From NCBI GenBank assembly GCA_003996215.1, contig QJPP01001441.1, positions 372,001-436,000 of the forward strand: 64,000 nt of DNA, in the 5' to 3' direction. This document shows positions 31,450 through 42,010 of this stretch, piece by piece. The notes under the pieces are model-generated. The model saw nothing but the letters and a program-made list of their open reading frames with translations. It searched no databases and had not been told where the DNA came from. A program made the translations under genes and the position numbers. The DNA is from Jaltomata sinuosa. Lineage: Eukaryota > Streptophyta > Magnoliopsida > Solanales > Solanaceae. Numbering within the stretch: the first letter of the stretch is position 1; every line of letters begins with the position of its first letter.

Positions 31450-33434
31450 TGCCACACCCCGAGGTTACCCCCTAGACGTAACACGGGACTTGGAACCACA
31501 AGGATCCCAAGTTAACCCTTGGTCATAGCATTCTCAAGCATGTAAAGGAAAACAGAACGGAAGCATCATAAAGAAATCCGAAACAGGGAGACATATCATA
31601 AATAGAGATTCGAATAGGAAATACAACTAGAAGATCACCTCATAACATCTATGTCTAAAAGGCTCTAAAACTAGCATAAGGAGTTGATGGGACAATACCC
31701 CAACTAACTCAACAATTTGAAATGAAAGGAGACATAGAAAACCTAGAATAAAGCCTAGTCCTCGCACTATGAGGACTTACCAAAGTTGAGTGTGAGTAGC
31801 CGGGAATTCTTGCCACGAAGTTATGAAGGGACACCTGAATCTGCATCATCAAAGAATGCAGCACAATATGCGTTAGTACTATGGAATGTACTAAGTACGT
31901 GAGCAATGCATAAATAGAGTGAAATATGCTTTAAAACGTATTTAGGTAAATCCATGCATAGTAAAGATCATGAGAAGATATCATAGTAGACATCAAATCA
32001 TAAGGCAAAAGCCAACTTCAAGATGATGTTTCATAAGAAAGTTCATAAAGCTTAGAAAACTTGAAAACATAACATACGGGAATTTCTTATAATCGACATG
32101 AGACCACGTGAGCTACATGGAATCTAACTGTATAACCCCAGTTAACAAAGCTGACTTTGAACCTTGCCAAGGAACAAGTCACCATACCCAACTATATAAC
32201 CCTAGTTGGAAAAGCTGTCATATGCCCCGCTAAGGAAAGGACTCCATACATAAAGACGTGGATCCACTCTCATAAGCCCTTAAGGAACATATCATAGTAT
32301 ATCATGACCTACGCTGGCAATTTAGTATATGGGACTAAGGGTACTCTCACCCCGTCCTCTCGGTGCTAAATACTACTCCCAAAACATGCATATATATAGC
32401 TCATAATCATGAAGGCATACTCTCATGCATATTCTTATTTGTAGGGGCATACTCTCATTCCAAATATTATTCGTAAGGGCATACTCTCATGCCAAATTTT
32501 ATTCATAAGGGCATACTCTCATTCCAAATCAAATTCATAAAGCATGAAAATACATCGGGTATCATGCAACTTTCATATCATAGTTCATAAAGCTTAACAT
32601 AGCCATAATTCAAAGACATACTTTTATTTCTAAATTCATACTTGAAGAATTTGGCATGCAATTTCATAAATTCATAAAAGCCATGATATCTAATTATGCC
32701 AAGTTTCTCTTGAAAACATGCAATTTCATAGTTTCATGCTATAGATCAACTTTCATGCTTGGGATTTTAAAACCAATAAGAGAATCATACTTAAATCATG
32801 AGTAATCAAGAGGAAACCATAATTTAAACATAGAAACTGATTTCATAAACTTTCCCCAATTTTAGATCAAAACCCTAGTTTCATGAGTTCATAAATCAAA
32901 AAAAAGGAATTGGCCTTAAAATCATGAATAAGAAACCACTCACCAAAACTCATGCAAAATAATGCAATTTAGAGTTATAATCCATAGAAGAATCGTGAGG
33001 AAATAATTTTAGAAGAACCCATAAGAATTGAGTAAGAACCCTCGTTTAGATATCCATAAGTTCAATTTAGAAGATTGGGGTTTTTGGAATAAGGGTGAAG
33101 GAATCCCTTATTGAATACCCACTTACCTTAGGTGAAGATAACCCACTTCAATGGAAAAGACTTAGGAGACTTGACTTGGAGCTTGGAGACTTTGAATGGA
33201 TCTCTTGCTATGGAGCTTGAAACCCTATCTTTTAGGACAAATGATCGTTTGAAGTTGACCCTAGTTTAGTCTTATAAGAAAACTTATTTGGTTGAGGTGT
33301 TTTCAACTTATCTAGGTTATAGGAGTCTCTTATGAACATGATTCACATCCAAAGCACTCACAACACTAGAAAAATGATCACTAGACACATGGAAAAAGGT
33401 TCGGGTATTAGCTTAGGATTTCTAGGGTGTTACA
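31450..33434 (-). repeat. TEK-1 LTR C with U3 deletion
   Basis: The plus strand reads TGCCACACCCCGAGG to GGGTGTTACA. About 720 bp of U3, including the 20-bp repeats, are missing at 33232-33234 (CCCTATCT joined to TTTAGGAC). Four units of the 32-bp minisatellite lie at 32416-32540. Confidence 0.85.
32416..32540. repeat. 32-bp LTR minisatellite, 4 units (LTR C)
   Basis: Four units are present, with ATTCC in place of ATGCC in two of them. Confidence 0.8.
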
Positions 33435-34981
33435 ATATCCCCCCTTGGGATTATTCATCCTCGAATGAAGACTAAGCAAAGGAAACTAGAGAGATAACAT
33501 CCCAATCAAACATCAAAACATTAAAATCAAAGAATCAACATGAAACTGGACTTTTCAACTTGAAACATGGCTGAATCAACCTCAAAAATATGAATATATG
33601 CTAGGATCATGAGAGAAACTGCTGAAATAGAATCAGAGGGACATACTAAGGGTGGAACTACTTCCTCAAGCTGAAACTATATCGAAAAGAAAAGGATGAG
33701 GGTACTTGGCCTTCATGGATTATTCTGCTTCCCAAGTAGTTCCTTCAACTGAGTTCTAAAAGCTGAAGTACTATCATGGTAATCGACTTCTGATTGAAAT
33801 AAAAACTGAGCTGGTTTCATGAGACACGTATGCATGCTGGGAACATAAGATCAGCTAAAGGGATAGGAACTGGATATCCAATATGATAGTTTGTCTTGGA
33901 TGTGAGTAGGAACTCAGCTAAAACTCATAAAGAACAAACATACTCTAGAACTCACAGTTAATCGAAAGGGACACCAAACTGAGAGAGTTAGATATACGGG
34001 GATACTATTCTCTTCTGAAAATAGTTCCTACCATTTGCAACTAACAACCTCAACAGCACACATAAAAGTACTAAGGTCTGTGTCTAACTACCCGATTCTC
34101 TATGTTCAAACCTATCTCAACCAGATCTCTTGCATCTAGAACATCTTCTAAGGATAGTATTCCCTATTATCACAACAACCAACTAACCTAGGGCTCCCAA
34201 CCAAAGGGTCACTAGTTGCATAAAACAATTATCCATATGTATCCCATCACGATATTCAAGCTTATAACTATAGTCACCTTATGGTTTCATAGCTTACCCT
34301 ATTTAAGACGTCTCTCCTCTTTCCTACCATAACTAGGAATCACAAATTCAAGAACTTCTATAGAGGGACATACTAAACTTCCTCATCTAACTATTTTGCA
34401 TGAATAATCTGTACCTCATAATTCACCCACACCTAGAAGTCAAGGTGGAACAAGTACACTAACAAGGAAAAGGAATCTGCTACCTCCCAGCTAGGCTACT
34501 ATAAATCCTTCTCCCCTAACACTTATAACATCATAAACCACAACTATTGAAAGAAAAGAGCAAAAGCAGGAGCATCACGAATGAAGGATTACAGATTGAT
34601 CTTAACTCACACTAAGCGTGATCAAGCCACTCAAGGTGAGGCTTGGGGAATTGAGCATAATAGGCATGAGCACTTCACGTACTGGGCACATAAGACATGA
34701 GTTAGTGGGGATCACCACCCCTCGTCATCAAAGGCAAAGATGACAGGGCTTTAGAATAAGTAAATCATAAGCGTGAATCGTTTAAATAATTAGGTTTGGG
34801 CATATGGATGGCGTAACATGCTTTGATTAGACATTCAGCTATTTCTGAAGACTGACTGAGCAAACATAACTAAGCATACTGTGATACATGAGTTTACATA
34901 CATAATGGACCTCGGGTCATAAAGCCTGGATTCATAGACTCGCAAAGTAAGAGTAGAGTCATTGTTTGAAGAAATAACTTT
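33435..34981 (-). other. TEK-1 internal 3' region, copy 2 unit 1
   Basis: A polypurine tract (complement of ATATCCCCCCTTGGG) starts the region. On the minus strand 33698-33770 encodes a Tekay chromodomain tail (VEGTTWEAESS...KAKYPH). No other protein is recognisable. Confidence 0.55.
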
Positions 34982-35182
34982 TCATTCCAGAAGCTGAATA
35001 TAAGCGTGAATCTTGATGGAGTGCGTAAATTGAAATAGAACCATGGCGTTGACACCCAAGGCATGCAAATAGTATCGTAATAGCGGGAGTATACTTAGGA
35101 TGCTAGGATGGAAATAAACTTCTGCCTTCCCTCCTAACTTTGTTCTAACACCCAACGACATCACCATCTGAGCCTCTAACAT
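34982..35182 (-). CDS. Short conserved ORF of TEK-1 (66 aa), copy 2 unit 1
   Basis: This frame of 66 codons (MLEAQMVMSLGVRTKLGG start) is equivalent to 11360-11560 and 40807-41007. The product is unknown; see the entry at 11360. Confidence 0.25.
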   Translation of the reverse strand: MLEAQMVMSLGVRTKLGGKAEVYFHPSILSILPLLRYYLHALGVNAMVLFQFTHSIKIHAYIQLLE

Positions 35183-35365
35183 CTGACTGATTCAACATCC
35201 CACCATCTCCCCCTTAGATTCATGCTACCCTTCTAAGTCTATGGACCTCTCTCCAACCTCTCAAAGGAACTATGATCATTTTACTAACAAAACATACACT
35301 ACTATAGAATCTAGCCCGAATACCCACTTTCTTCTATGGTCTAAGATCTTTCTTTTCCTAAAAGT

Positions 35366-35941
35366 CTAGGCCTCAACCCTTCTATCTTCACTTTGTTCTA
35401 AGTTAAGACAACTCACCACCCAAACCAGAATGGAGGTACAGGGACTATGGATGCATAATGGAAGGAAATCTAGTGACGTACCTGATTCAACTTCTGAAGG
35501 AATACCCTGACCCGGCTGGCTAGGAAATGAAAGGAATTGGTCTTGGAGCTTAACATCACAGTTACTCCGCTTAGATGAGGGACAATTCCTGATCCTATGG
35601 CCTAACGTAAAATACCCCTTCTTGCCTGCAAGGCACACACCAAAATGTAACTTACCACAACTACTACAATGAGGGTACCTCAAGGTCTTCGAAACCTTAT
35701 GGTGACACGACTGAGAATCGAGGGAAGGTGTGCTAACTGAAGATGGGGTTAGTCCGGATGACCTCTTCTGAGAAGATGATTGGTTACATGTTCTGGTCTT
35801 TTTGTTCTTTCTCTTCCTCTTCATTAGTTTCTCTTTCTCATTCAACTGAGTTGTCATGGCTTGAGCCAACATACAGATGGATTCACAAAATTCTACATTC
35901 GTAACCTCATAATCTGGACTGGTTGGATTAGCATTCCTCAT
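35366..35941 (-). CDS. TEK-1 miniature gag, 191 aa, copy 2 unit 1
   Basis: This is an open frame of 191 codons, longer than its sisters because it lacks their stop codons. It has an N-terminal Tekay gag-like segment (MRNANPTSPDYEV, ICMLAQAMTTQLN), a basic run KKRKRKNKKTR-like, a Ser/Thr-rich linker, zinc knuckle CSSCGKLHFGVC (about residues 91-102) and a decayed second knuckle ending RIRNCPSS. The capsid core is absent. A 5-residue or so deletion removes the FGQ/L part before GHRIRN. If translated, the product could bind RNA through the first knuckle. It is probably non-functional, but it is the best preserved reading frame of the element. Confidence 0.5.
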   Translation of the reverse strand: MRNANPTSPDYEVTNVEFCESICMLAQAMTTQLNEKEKLMKRKRKNKKTRTCNQSSSQKRSSGLTPSSVSTPSLDSQSCHHKVSKTLRYPHCSSCGKLHFGVCLAGKKGYFTLGHRIRNCPSSKRSNCDVKLQDQFLSFPSQPGQGIPSEVESGTSLDFLPLCIHSPCTSILVWVVSCLNLEQSEDRRVEA

Positions 35942-36157
35942 GGGGTTTCTTCATGGAGACATTATCTGGAATGCATAAGGAATGGATTAGAAGTTTAAGT
36001 AGAGTCAAACTCTATCGCACGATAGTGAACATGAAGAAGTGATGTTTTTCCTAAAACACCTGGTAGCCTCCCTCTCATCGGTGTGGCGCACTTCACACCC
36101 ATGAAAGAGACTCTACTTAGTGCAGCTTTCAGACATTGTAGGACTCTTGAACCTGAG

Positions 36158-36169
36158 GCTCTGATACCA
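36158..36169 (-). other. TEK-1 primer-binding site (tRNA-Met), copy 2 unit 1
   Basis: The minus strand reads TGGTATCAGAGC four bases after LTR D, an exact match to the initiator tRNA-Met 3' complement used by many plant LTR elements. Confidence 0.85.
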
Positions 36170-36173
36170 AGTT

Positions 36174-38178
36174 TGTCACGCCCCGAGGTTACTCCCTAGA
36201 CATAACACGGGCCTTGGAACCACAAGGATCCCAAGTTAACCCTTGGTCATAGAATTCTCAAGCATGTAAAGGAAAACGGAATGGAAGCATCATAAAGAAA
36301 TTCGAAATAGGGAGACATATCATAAATAGAGAGTCGAATAGGAAATACAACTCGAAGATCACCTCATAACATCTATGTATGAAAGCCTCTAAAACTAACA
36401 TAAGGAGTTGATGGGACAATACCCTAACTAACTCAACAATCTGAAAGGAAAGGAGATATAGAAAAGCTCGAATAAAGCCTAGTCCTCGTACTATAAGGAC
36501 TCACTAAAGCTGAGGAGAGTGGCTGGGAACTCTAGCCACGAAGCTATGAAGGGACACCTGAATCTGTATCATCAAAAAATACAGCGCAATATGTGTTAGT
36601 ATTATGGAATGTACTAAGTATGTGAGCAATGCATAAATAGAGTGAAATATGCTTTAAAACGTATTTAGGTAAATCCATGCATAGTAAAGATCATGAGAAG
36701 ATATCATAGTGGAAATCAAATCATAAGGCAAAAGCCAACTTCAAGATGATGTTTCATAAGAAAGTTCATAAAGATTAGAAAACTTGAAAACATAACATAC
36801 GGGAATTTCTTATAATCGACATGAGACCACGTGAGCTACGTGGAATCTAACTGTATAACCCCAGTTAGCAAAGCTGACTTTGAACCCTGTTAAGGAACAG
36901 GTCGCCATACCCAACTATATAACCCTAGTTGGCAAAGTTGTCCTATGCCCCGCTAAGGTAAGGACACCAGATATAAAGACGTGGATCTACTCTCATAAGC
37001 CTTTAAGGCACATATCATATCATATCATGACCTACACTGGCAAAGTTGTTTATGGGACTAAGGGTAATCTTATCCCATCCTCTCGCTGCTAAATACTACT
37101 CCCAAAATATGTATACATATAGCTTATAATCATGAAGGCATACTCTCATTCCAAACCTTATTCATAGGGCCATACTCTCATGCCAAATCTTATTCATAAG
37201 GTCATACTCTCATGCCAAATGTTATTCATAAGGGCATACTCTCATGCAAAATCTTATTCATAAAGCATGAAAACACATCGGGTATCATGCAACTTTTATA
37301 TCATAGTTCATAAAGCTTAGCATAGCCATAATTCAAAGACATACTTTTATTTCTAAATTCATACTTGAAGAATTTGGCATGCGATTTCATAAATTCATAA
37401 AGGCCATGATATCTAATCATGCCAAGTTTCTCTTGAAAACATGCAGTTTCATAGTTTCATGCTATAAATCAACTTTCATGCTTGGGATTTTAAAACCAAT
37501 AAGCTTGGGATTTTAAAACCAATAAGAGAATCATACTTAAATCATGAGTAATGAAGAGGAAACCATAATTTAAACATAGAAACTGATTTCATAAACTTTC
37601 CCCAATTTTAGATCAAAACCCTAGTTTCATGAGTTCATAAATCAAAAAAAAGAATCGGCCTTAAAATCATGAATAAGAAACCACTAACCAAAACTAATGC
37701 AAAATCATGCAATTTAGAGTTATAATCCATAGAAGAATCGTGAGGAAATAATTTTAGAAGGACTCATAAGAATCGAGTAAGAACCCTCGTTTAGAAATCC
37801 ATAAGTTCAATTTAGAAGATTGGGGTTTTTGGAATAAGGGTGAAGGAATCCCTTATTGAATGCCCACTTACCTTAGGTGAAGATAACCCAATTCAATGGA
37901 AAAGACTTAGGAGACTTGACTTGGAGCTTGGAGACTTTGAATGGATCTCTTGCTATGGAGCTTGAAACCCTATCTTTTAGGACAAATGATCGTTTGAAGT
38001 TGACCCTTGTTTAGTCTTATAAGAAAACTGATTTGTTGAGGTGTTTTCAACTTATCTAGGTTATAGGAGTCTCTTATGAACATGATTCACATCCAAAGCA
38101 CTCACAACACTAGGAAAATGATCATTAGACTCATGGAAAAAGGTTCGGGTATTAGCTTAGGATTTCTGGGTTGTTACA
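36174..38178 (-). repeat. TEK-1 LTR D with U3 deletion
   Basis: The plus strand reads TGTCACGCCCCGAGG to GGTTGTTACA. It has the same CCCTATCT/TTTAGGAC deletion junction as LTR C. It has four 32-bp minisatellite units (37139-37262) and a private 23-bp tandem duplication (37481-37503 and 37504-37526, unit CTTGGGATTTTAAAACC plus AATAAG). Confidence 0.85.
37139..37262. repeat. 32-bp LTR minisatellite, 4 units (LTR D)
   Basis: This is the same unit as in the other TEK-1 LTRs. Confidence 0.8.
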
Positions 38179-39027
38179 ATATCCCCCCCTTGAGATTATT
38201 CATCCTTGAATGAAGACTAAGCAAAGGAAACTAGATAGATAACATCCCAATCAAACATCAAAACATTAAAATCAAAGAATCAACTTGAAACTGGACTTTT
38301 CAACTTGAAACATGGCTGAATCAACCTCGAAAATATGAATACATGCTAGGATCATGAGAGAAACTGCTGAAATAGAATCAGAGGGACATACTAAGGGTGG
38401 AACTACTTCCTCAAGCTGAAAGTATATCGAAAAGAAAAGGATGAGGGTACTTGGCCTTCATGGATGATTCTGCTTCCCAAGTAGTTCCTTCAACTGAGTT
38501 CTAAAAGCTGAAGTACTATCATGGTAATCGACTTCTGATTGAAATAAAAACTGAGCTGGTTTCATGAGACACGTATGCATGCTGGGAACATAAGATCAGC
38601 TAAAGAGATAGGAACTGGATATCCAATATGATAGTTTGTCTTGGATGTGAGTAGGAACTCAGCTAAAACTCATAAAGAACAAACATACTCTAGAACTCAC
38701 AGTTAATCGAAAGGGACACCAAACTGAGAGAGTTAGATATACGGGGATACTATTCTCTTCTGAAAATAGTTCCTACCATTTGCAACTAACAACCTCAACA
38801 ACGCACATAAAAGTACTAAGGTCTGAGTCTAACTACCCGATTCTCTATGTTCAAACCTATCTCAACAAGATCTCTTGCATCTAGAACATCTTCTAAGGAT
38901 AGTATTCCCTATTATCACAACAACCAACTAACCTAGGGCTCCCAACCAAAGGGTCACTAGTTGCATAAAACAATTATCCATATGTATCCCATCACGATAT
39001 TCAATCTTATAACTATAGTCACCTTAT
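38179..39027 (-). other. TEK-1 partial internal region (copy 2 unit 2a)
   Basis: This repeats the first 850 bp of the internal region after the polypurine tract, including the chromodomain-tail scrap near 38441-38510. It breaks off at CACCTTATGGT. It contains no gene. Confidence 0.65.
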
Positions 39028-39258
39028 GGTACTAGGCCACCTAACTCTCTATATTTTTGGACAAATGATCGTTTGAAGTTTACCCTAGTTTAGTCTTATA
39101 AGAAAACTGATTTGGTTGAGGTGTTTTCAACTTATCTAGGTTATAGGAGTCTCTTATGAACATGATTCACATCCAAAGCACTCACAACACTAGGAAAATG
39201 ATCATTAAACTCATGGAAAAAGGTTCAGGTATTAGCTTAGGATTTCTGGGGTGTTACA
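39028..39258 (-). repeat. TEK-1 LTR end fragment (231 bp)
   Basis: This is only the terminal U3 part of a TEK-1 LTR (TACTAGGCCACC to GGGTGTTACA). It is joined to internal sequence at GGT (39028-39030), a trinucleotide both partners share, so it arose by illegitimate or microhomology-guided recombination. It lacks the C/D deletion junction and so came from a different LTR version. Confidence 0.8.
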
Positions 39259-40806
39259 ATATCCCCTCCTTGGGATTATTCGTCCTCAAATAAAGACTAA
39301 GCAAAGGAAACTACAGAGATAACATCCCAATCAAACATCAAAAAATTAAAATCAAAGAATAAACATGAAACTGGACTTTTCAACTTGAAACATGGCTGAA
39401 TCAACCTCAAAATTATGAATACATGCTAGGATCATGAGAGAAACTGCTGAAATAGAATCAGAGGGACATACTAAGGGTGGAACTACTTCCTCAAGCTGAA
39501 ACTATATCGAAAAGAAAAGGATGAGGGTACTTGGTTTTCATGGATGATTCTGCTTCCCAAGTAGTTCCTTCAACTGAGTTCTAAAAGCTGAAGTACTATC
39601 ATGGTAATCGACTTCTGATTGAAATAAAAACTGAGCTGGTTTCATGAGACACGTATGCATGCTGGGAACGTAAGATCAGCTAAAAGGATAGGAACTGGAT
39701 ATCCAATATGATAGTTTGTCTTGGATGTGAGTAGGAACTCAGCTAAAACTCTTAAAGAACAAACATACTCTAGAACTCACAGTTAACCGAAAGAGACACC
39801 AAACTGAAGGAGTTAGATATACGGGGAAACTATTCTCTGCTGAAAATAATTCCTACCATTTGCAACTAACAACCTCAACAACGCACATAAAAGTACTAAG
39901 GTCTGAGTCTAACTACCCGATTCTCTATGTTCAAACCTATCTCGACCAGATCTCTTGCATCTAGAACATCTTCTAAGGATAGTATTCCCTATTATCACAA
40001 CAACCAACTAACCTAGGGCTCCCAACCAAAGGGTCACTACTTGCATAAAACAATTATCCATATGTATCCCATCACGATATTCAAGCTTATAACTATGGTC
40101 AGCTTATGGTTTTGTAGCTTACCCTATTTAAGACGTCTCTCCACTTTCCTACCATAACTAGGAATCACAAATTCAAGAACTTCTATAGAGGGACATATTA
40201 AACTTCCTCATCTAACTATTTTGCATGAATAATCCGTACCAAATAATTCACCCACACCTAGATGTCAAGGTGGAACAAGTACACTAACAAGGAAAAGGAA
40301 TCTGCTACCTCTCAGCTAGGCTACTATAAGGCCTTCTCCCATAAAACTTATAACATCATAAACCACAACCATTGAAAGAAAAGAGCAGGAGCAGGAGCAT
40401 CACGAATGAAGGATTACAGATTGATCTTAACTCACACTAAGCGTGATCAAGCCCCTCAAGGTGAGGCTTGGGGAATTGAGCGCAATAGGCATGATCACTT
40501 CACGTACTGGGCACGTAAGACATGAGTTAGTGGGGATCACCACCCCTCGTCAGCAAAGGCAAAGATGACAGGGCTTTAGAATAAGTAAATCATAAGGGTG
40601 AATCGTTTAAATAATTAGGTCTGAGCATATACATGGCGTAACATGCTTTGATTGGACATTGAGGTATTTCTGAAGACTGACTGAGCAAACATAACTAAGC
40701 ATACTGTGATACATGAGTTTACATACATAATGGACCTCGGGTCATAAAGCCTAGATTCATAGACTCGCAAAGTAAGAGTAGAGTCATTGTCTGAAGAAAT
40801 CACTTG
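39259..40806 (-). other. TEK-1 internal 3' region, copy 2 unit 2b
   Basis: This is equivalent to 33435-34981. It has the polypurine tract complement ATATCCCCTCCTTGGG and a chromodomain-tail scrap near 39520-39590. No other protein is recognisable. Confidence 0.55.
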
Positions 40807-41007
40807 TCATTCCAGAAGCTGAATATAAGCGTGAATCTTGATGGAGTGCGTAAATTGAAATAGAACCATGGCGTTGACACCCAAGGCATGCAAATGGTAT
40901 CGTAATGGCGGGAGTATACTTAGGATGCTAGGATGGAAATAAACTTCTGCCTTCCCTCCTAACTTTGTTCTAACACCCAATGACATCACCATCTGAGCCT
41001 CCAACAT
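40807..41007 (-). CDS. Short conserved ORF of TEK-1 (66 aa), copy 2 unit 2
   Basis: This is nearly identical to 34982-35182, with few substitutions. The product is unknown. Confidence 0.25.
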   Translation of the reverse strand: MLEAQMVMSLGVRTKLGGKAEVYFHPSILSILPPLRYHLHALGVNAMVLFQFTHSIKIHAYIQLLE

Positions 41008-41354
41008 CTGACCGATTCAACATCCCACCATCTCCCCCTTAGATTCATGCTACCCTTCTAAGTCTATGGACCTCTCTCCAACCTCTCAAAGGAACTATGA
41101 TCATTTTACCCTAACAGAACATACACTACTCTAGAATCTAGCCTGAATACCCACTTTCTTCTATGGTCTAAGATCTTTCTTCGCCTAAAAGTCTAGGCAT
41201 CAACCCTTCTATCTTCACTTTGTTCTAAGTTAAGACAACTCACCACCCAAACCAGAATGGAGGTACAGGGACTATGGATGCATAAAGGAAGGAAATCTAG
41301 TGACGTACCTGATTCAACTTCTGAAGGAATATCCTGACCCGACTGGCTAGGCAA

Positions 41355-41777
41355 TTAAAGGAATTGGTCTTGGAGCTGACCATCACAGTTACTCCGCTTA
41401 GATGAGGGACAATTCCTGATCCTATGGACTAACTGACCAAACGTAAAATACCCCTTCTTGCCTGCAAGGCACTCACCTAAATGTAACTTACCACAACTAC
41501 TACAACGAGGGCACCTCAAGGTCTTCGGAACCTTATGGTGACACGACTGAGAATCGAGGGAAGGTGTGCTAACTGAAGATGGGGTTAGTCCGGATGACCT
41601 CTTCTGAGAAGATGATTGGTTCCATGTTCTGGTCTTTTTGTTCTTTCTCTTCCTCTTCTTTAGTTTCTCTTTCTCATTCAACTGAGCTGTCATGGCTTGA
41701 GCCAACATACAAATGGCTTCACAAAATTCTACAGTCGTAACCTCATAATCTGGAGTGGTTGGATTAGCATTCCTCAT
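41355..41777 (-). CDS. TEK-1 miniature gag, 140 aa, copy 2 unit 2
   Basis: The 140-codon frame has the same layout as 35366-35941: MRNANPTTPDYEV start, helical ICMLAQAMTAQLN, basic run, Ser-rich linker, intact knuckle CSSCGKLHLGEC and decayed second knuckle FGQLVHRIRNC. It ends at a stop after DGQLQDQFL, where the unit-1 version continues. Compared with a normal Tekay gag of several hundred residues, the capsid core is missing. The reading frame is intact; protein production is unproven. Confidence 0.5.
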   Translation of the reverse strand: MRNANPTTPDYEVTTVEFCEAICMLAQAMTAQLNEKEKLKKRKRKNKKTRTWNQSSSQKRSSGLTPSSVSTPSLDSQSCHHKVPKTLRCPRCSSCGKLHLGECLAGKKGYFTFGQLVHRIRNCPSSKRSNCDGQLQDQFL

Positions 41778-41994
41778 GGGGTTTCTTCATGGAGACATTA
41801 TCTGGAATGCATAAGGAATGGATTAGAAGTTTAAGTAGAGTCAAACTTTATCGCACGATAGTGAACATGAAGAAGTGATGTTTTTTCCTAAAACACCTGG
41901 TAGCCTCCCTCTCATCGGTGTGGCGCATTTCACACCCATGAAAGAGACTCTACTTAGTGCAGCTTTCAGACATCCTAGGACTCTTGAACCTGAG

Positions 41995-42006
41995 GCTCTG
42001 ATACCA
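41995..42006 (-). other. TEK-1 primer-binding site (tRNA-Met), copy 2 unit 2
   Basis: The minus strand reads TGGTATCAGAGC four bases after LTR E. Confidence 0.85.
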
Positions 42007-42010
42007 AGTT

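Noticed and set aside
32416..32540. Regular 32-bp repeats as a CRISPR array
   Set aside because: The units are directly tandem without spacers and lie inside an LTR of a plant element.
36880..37092. 70-codon plus-strand frame also found at 42715-42927
   Set aside because: It lies antisense in TEK-1 LTRs, and sequence similarity of the LTRs explains the match.
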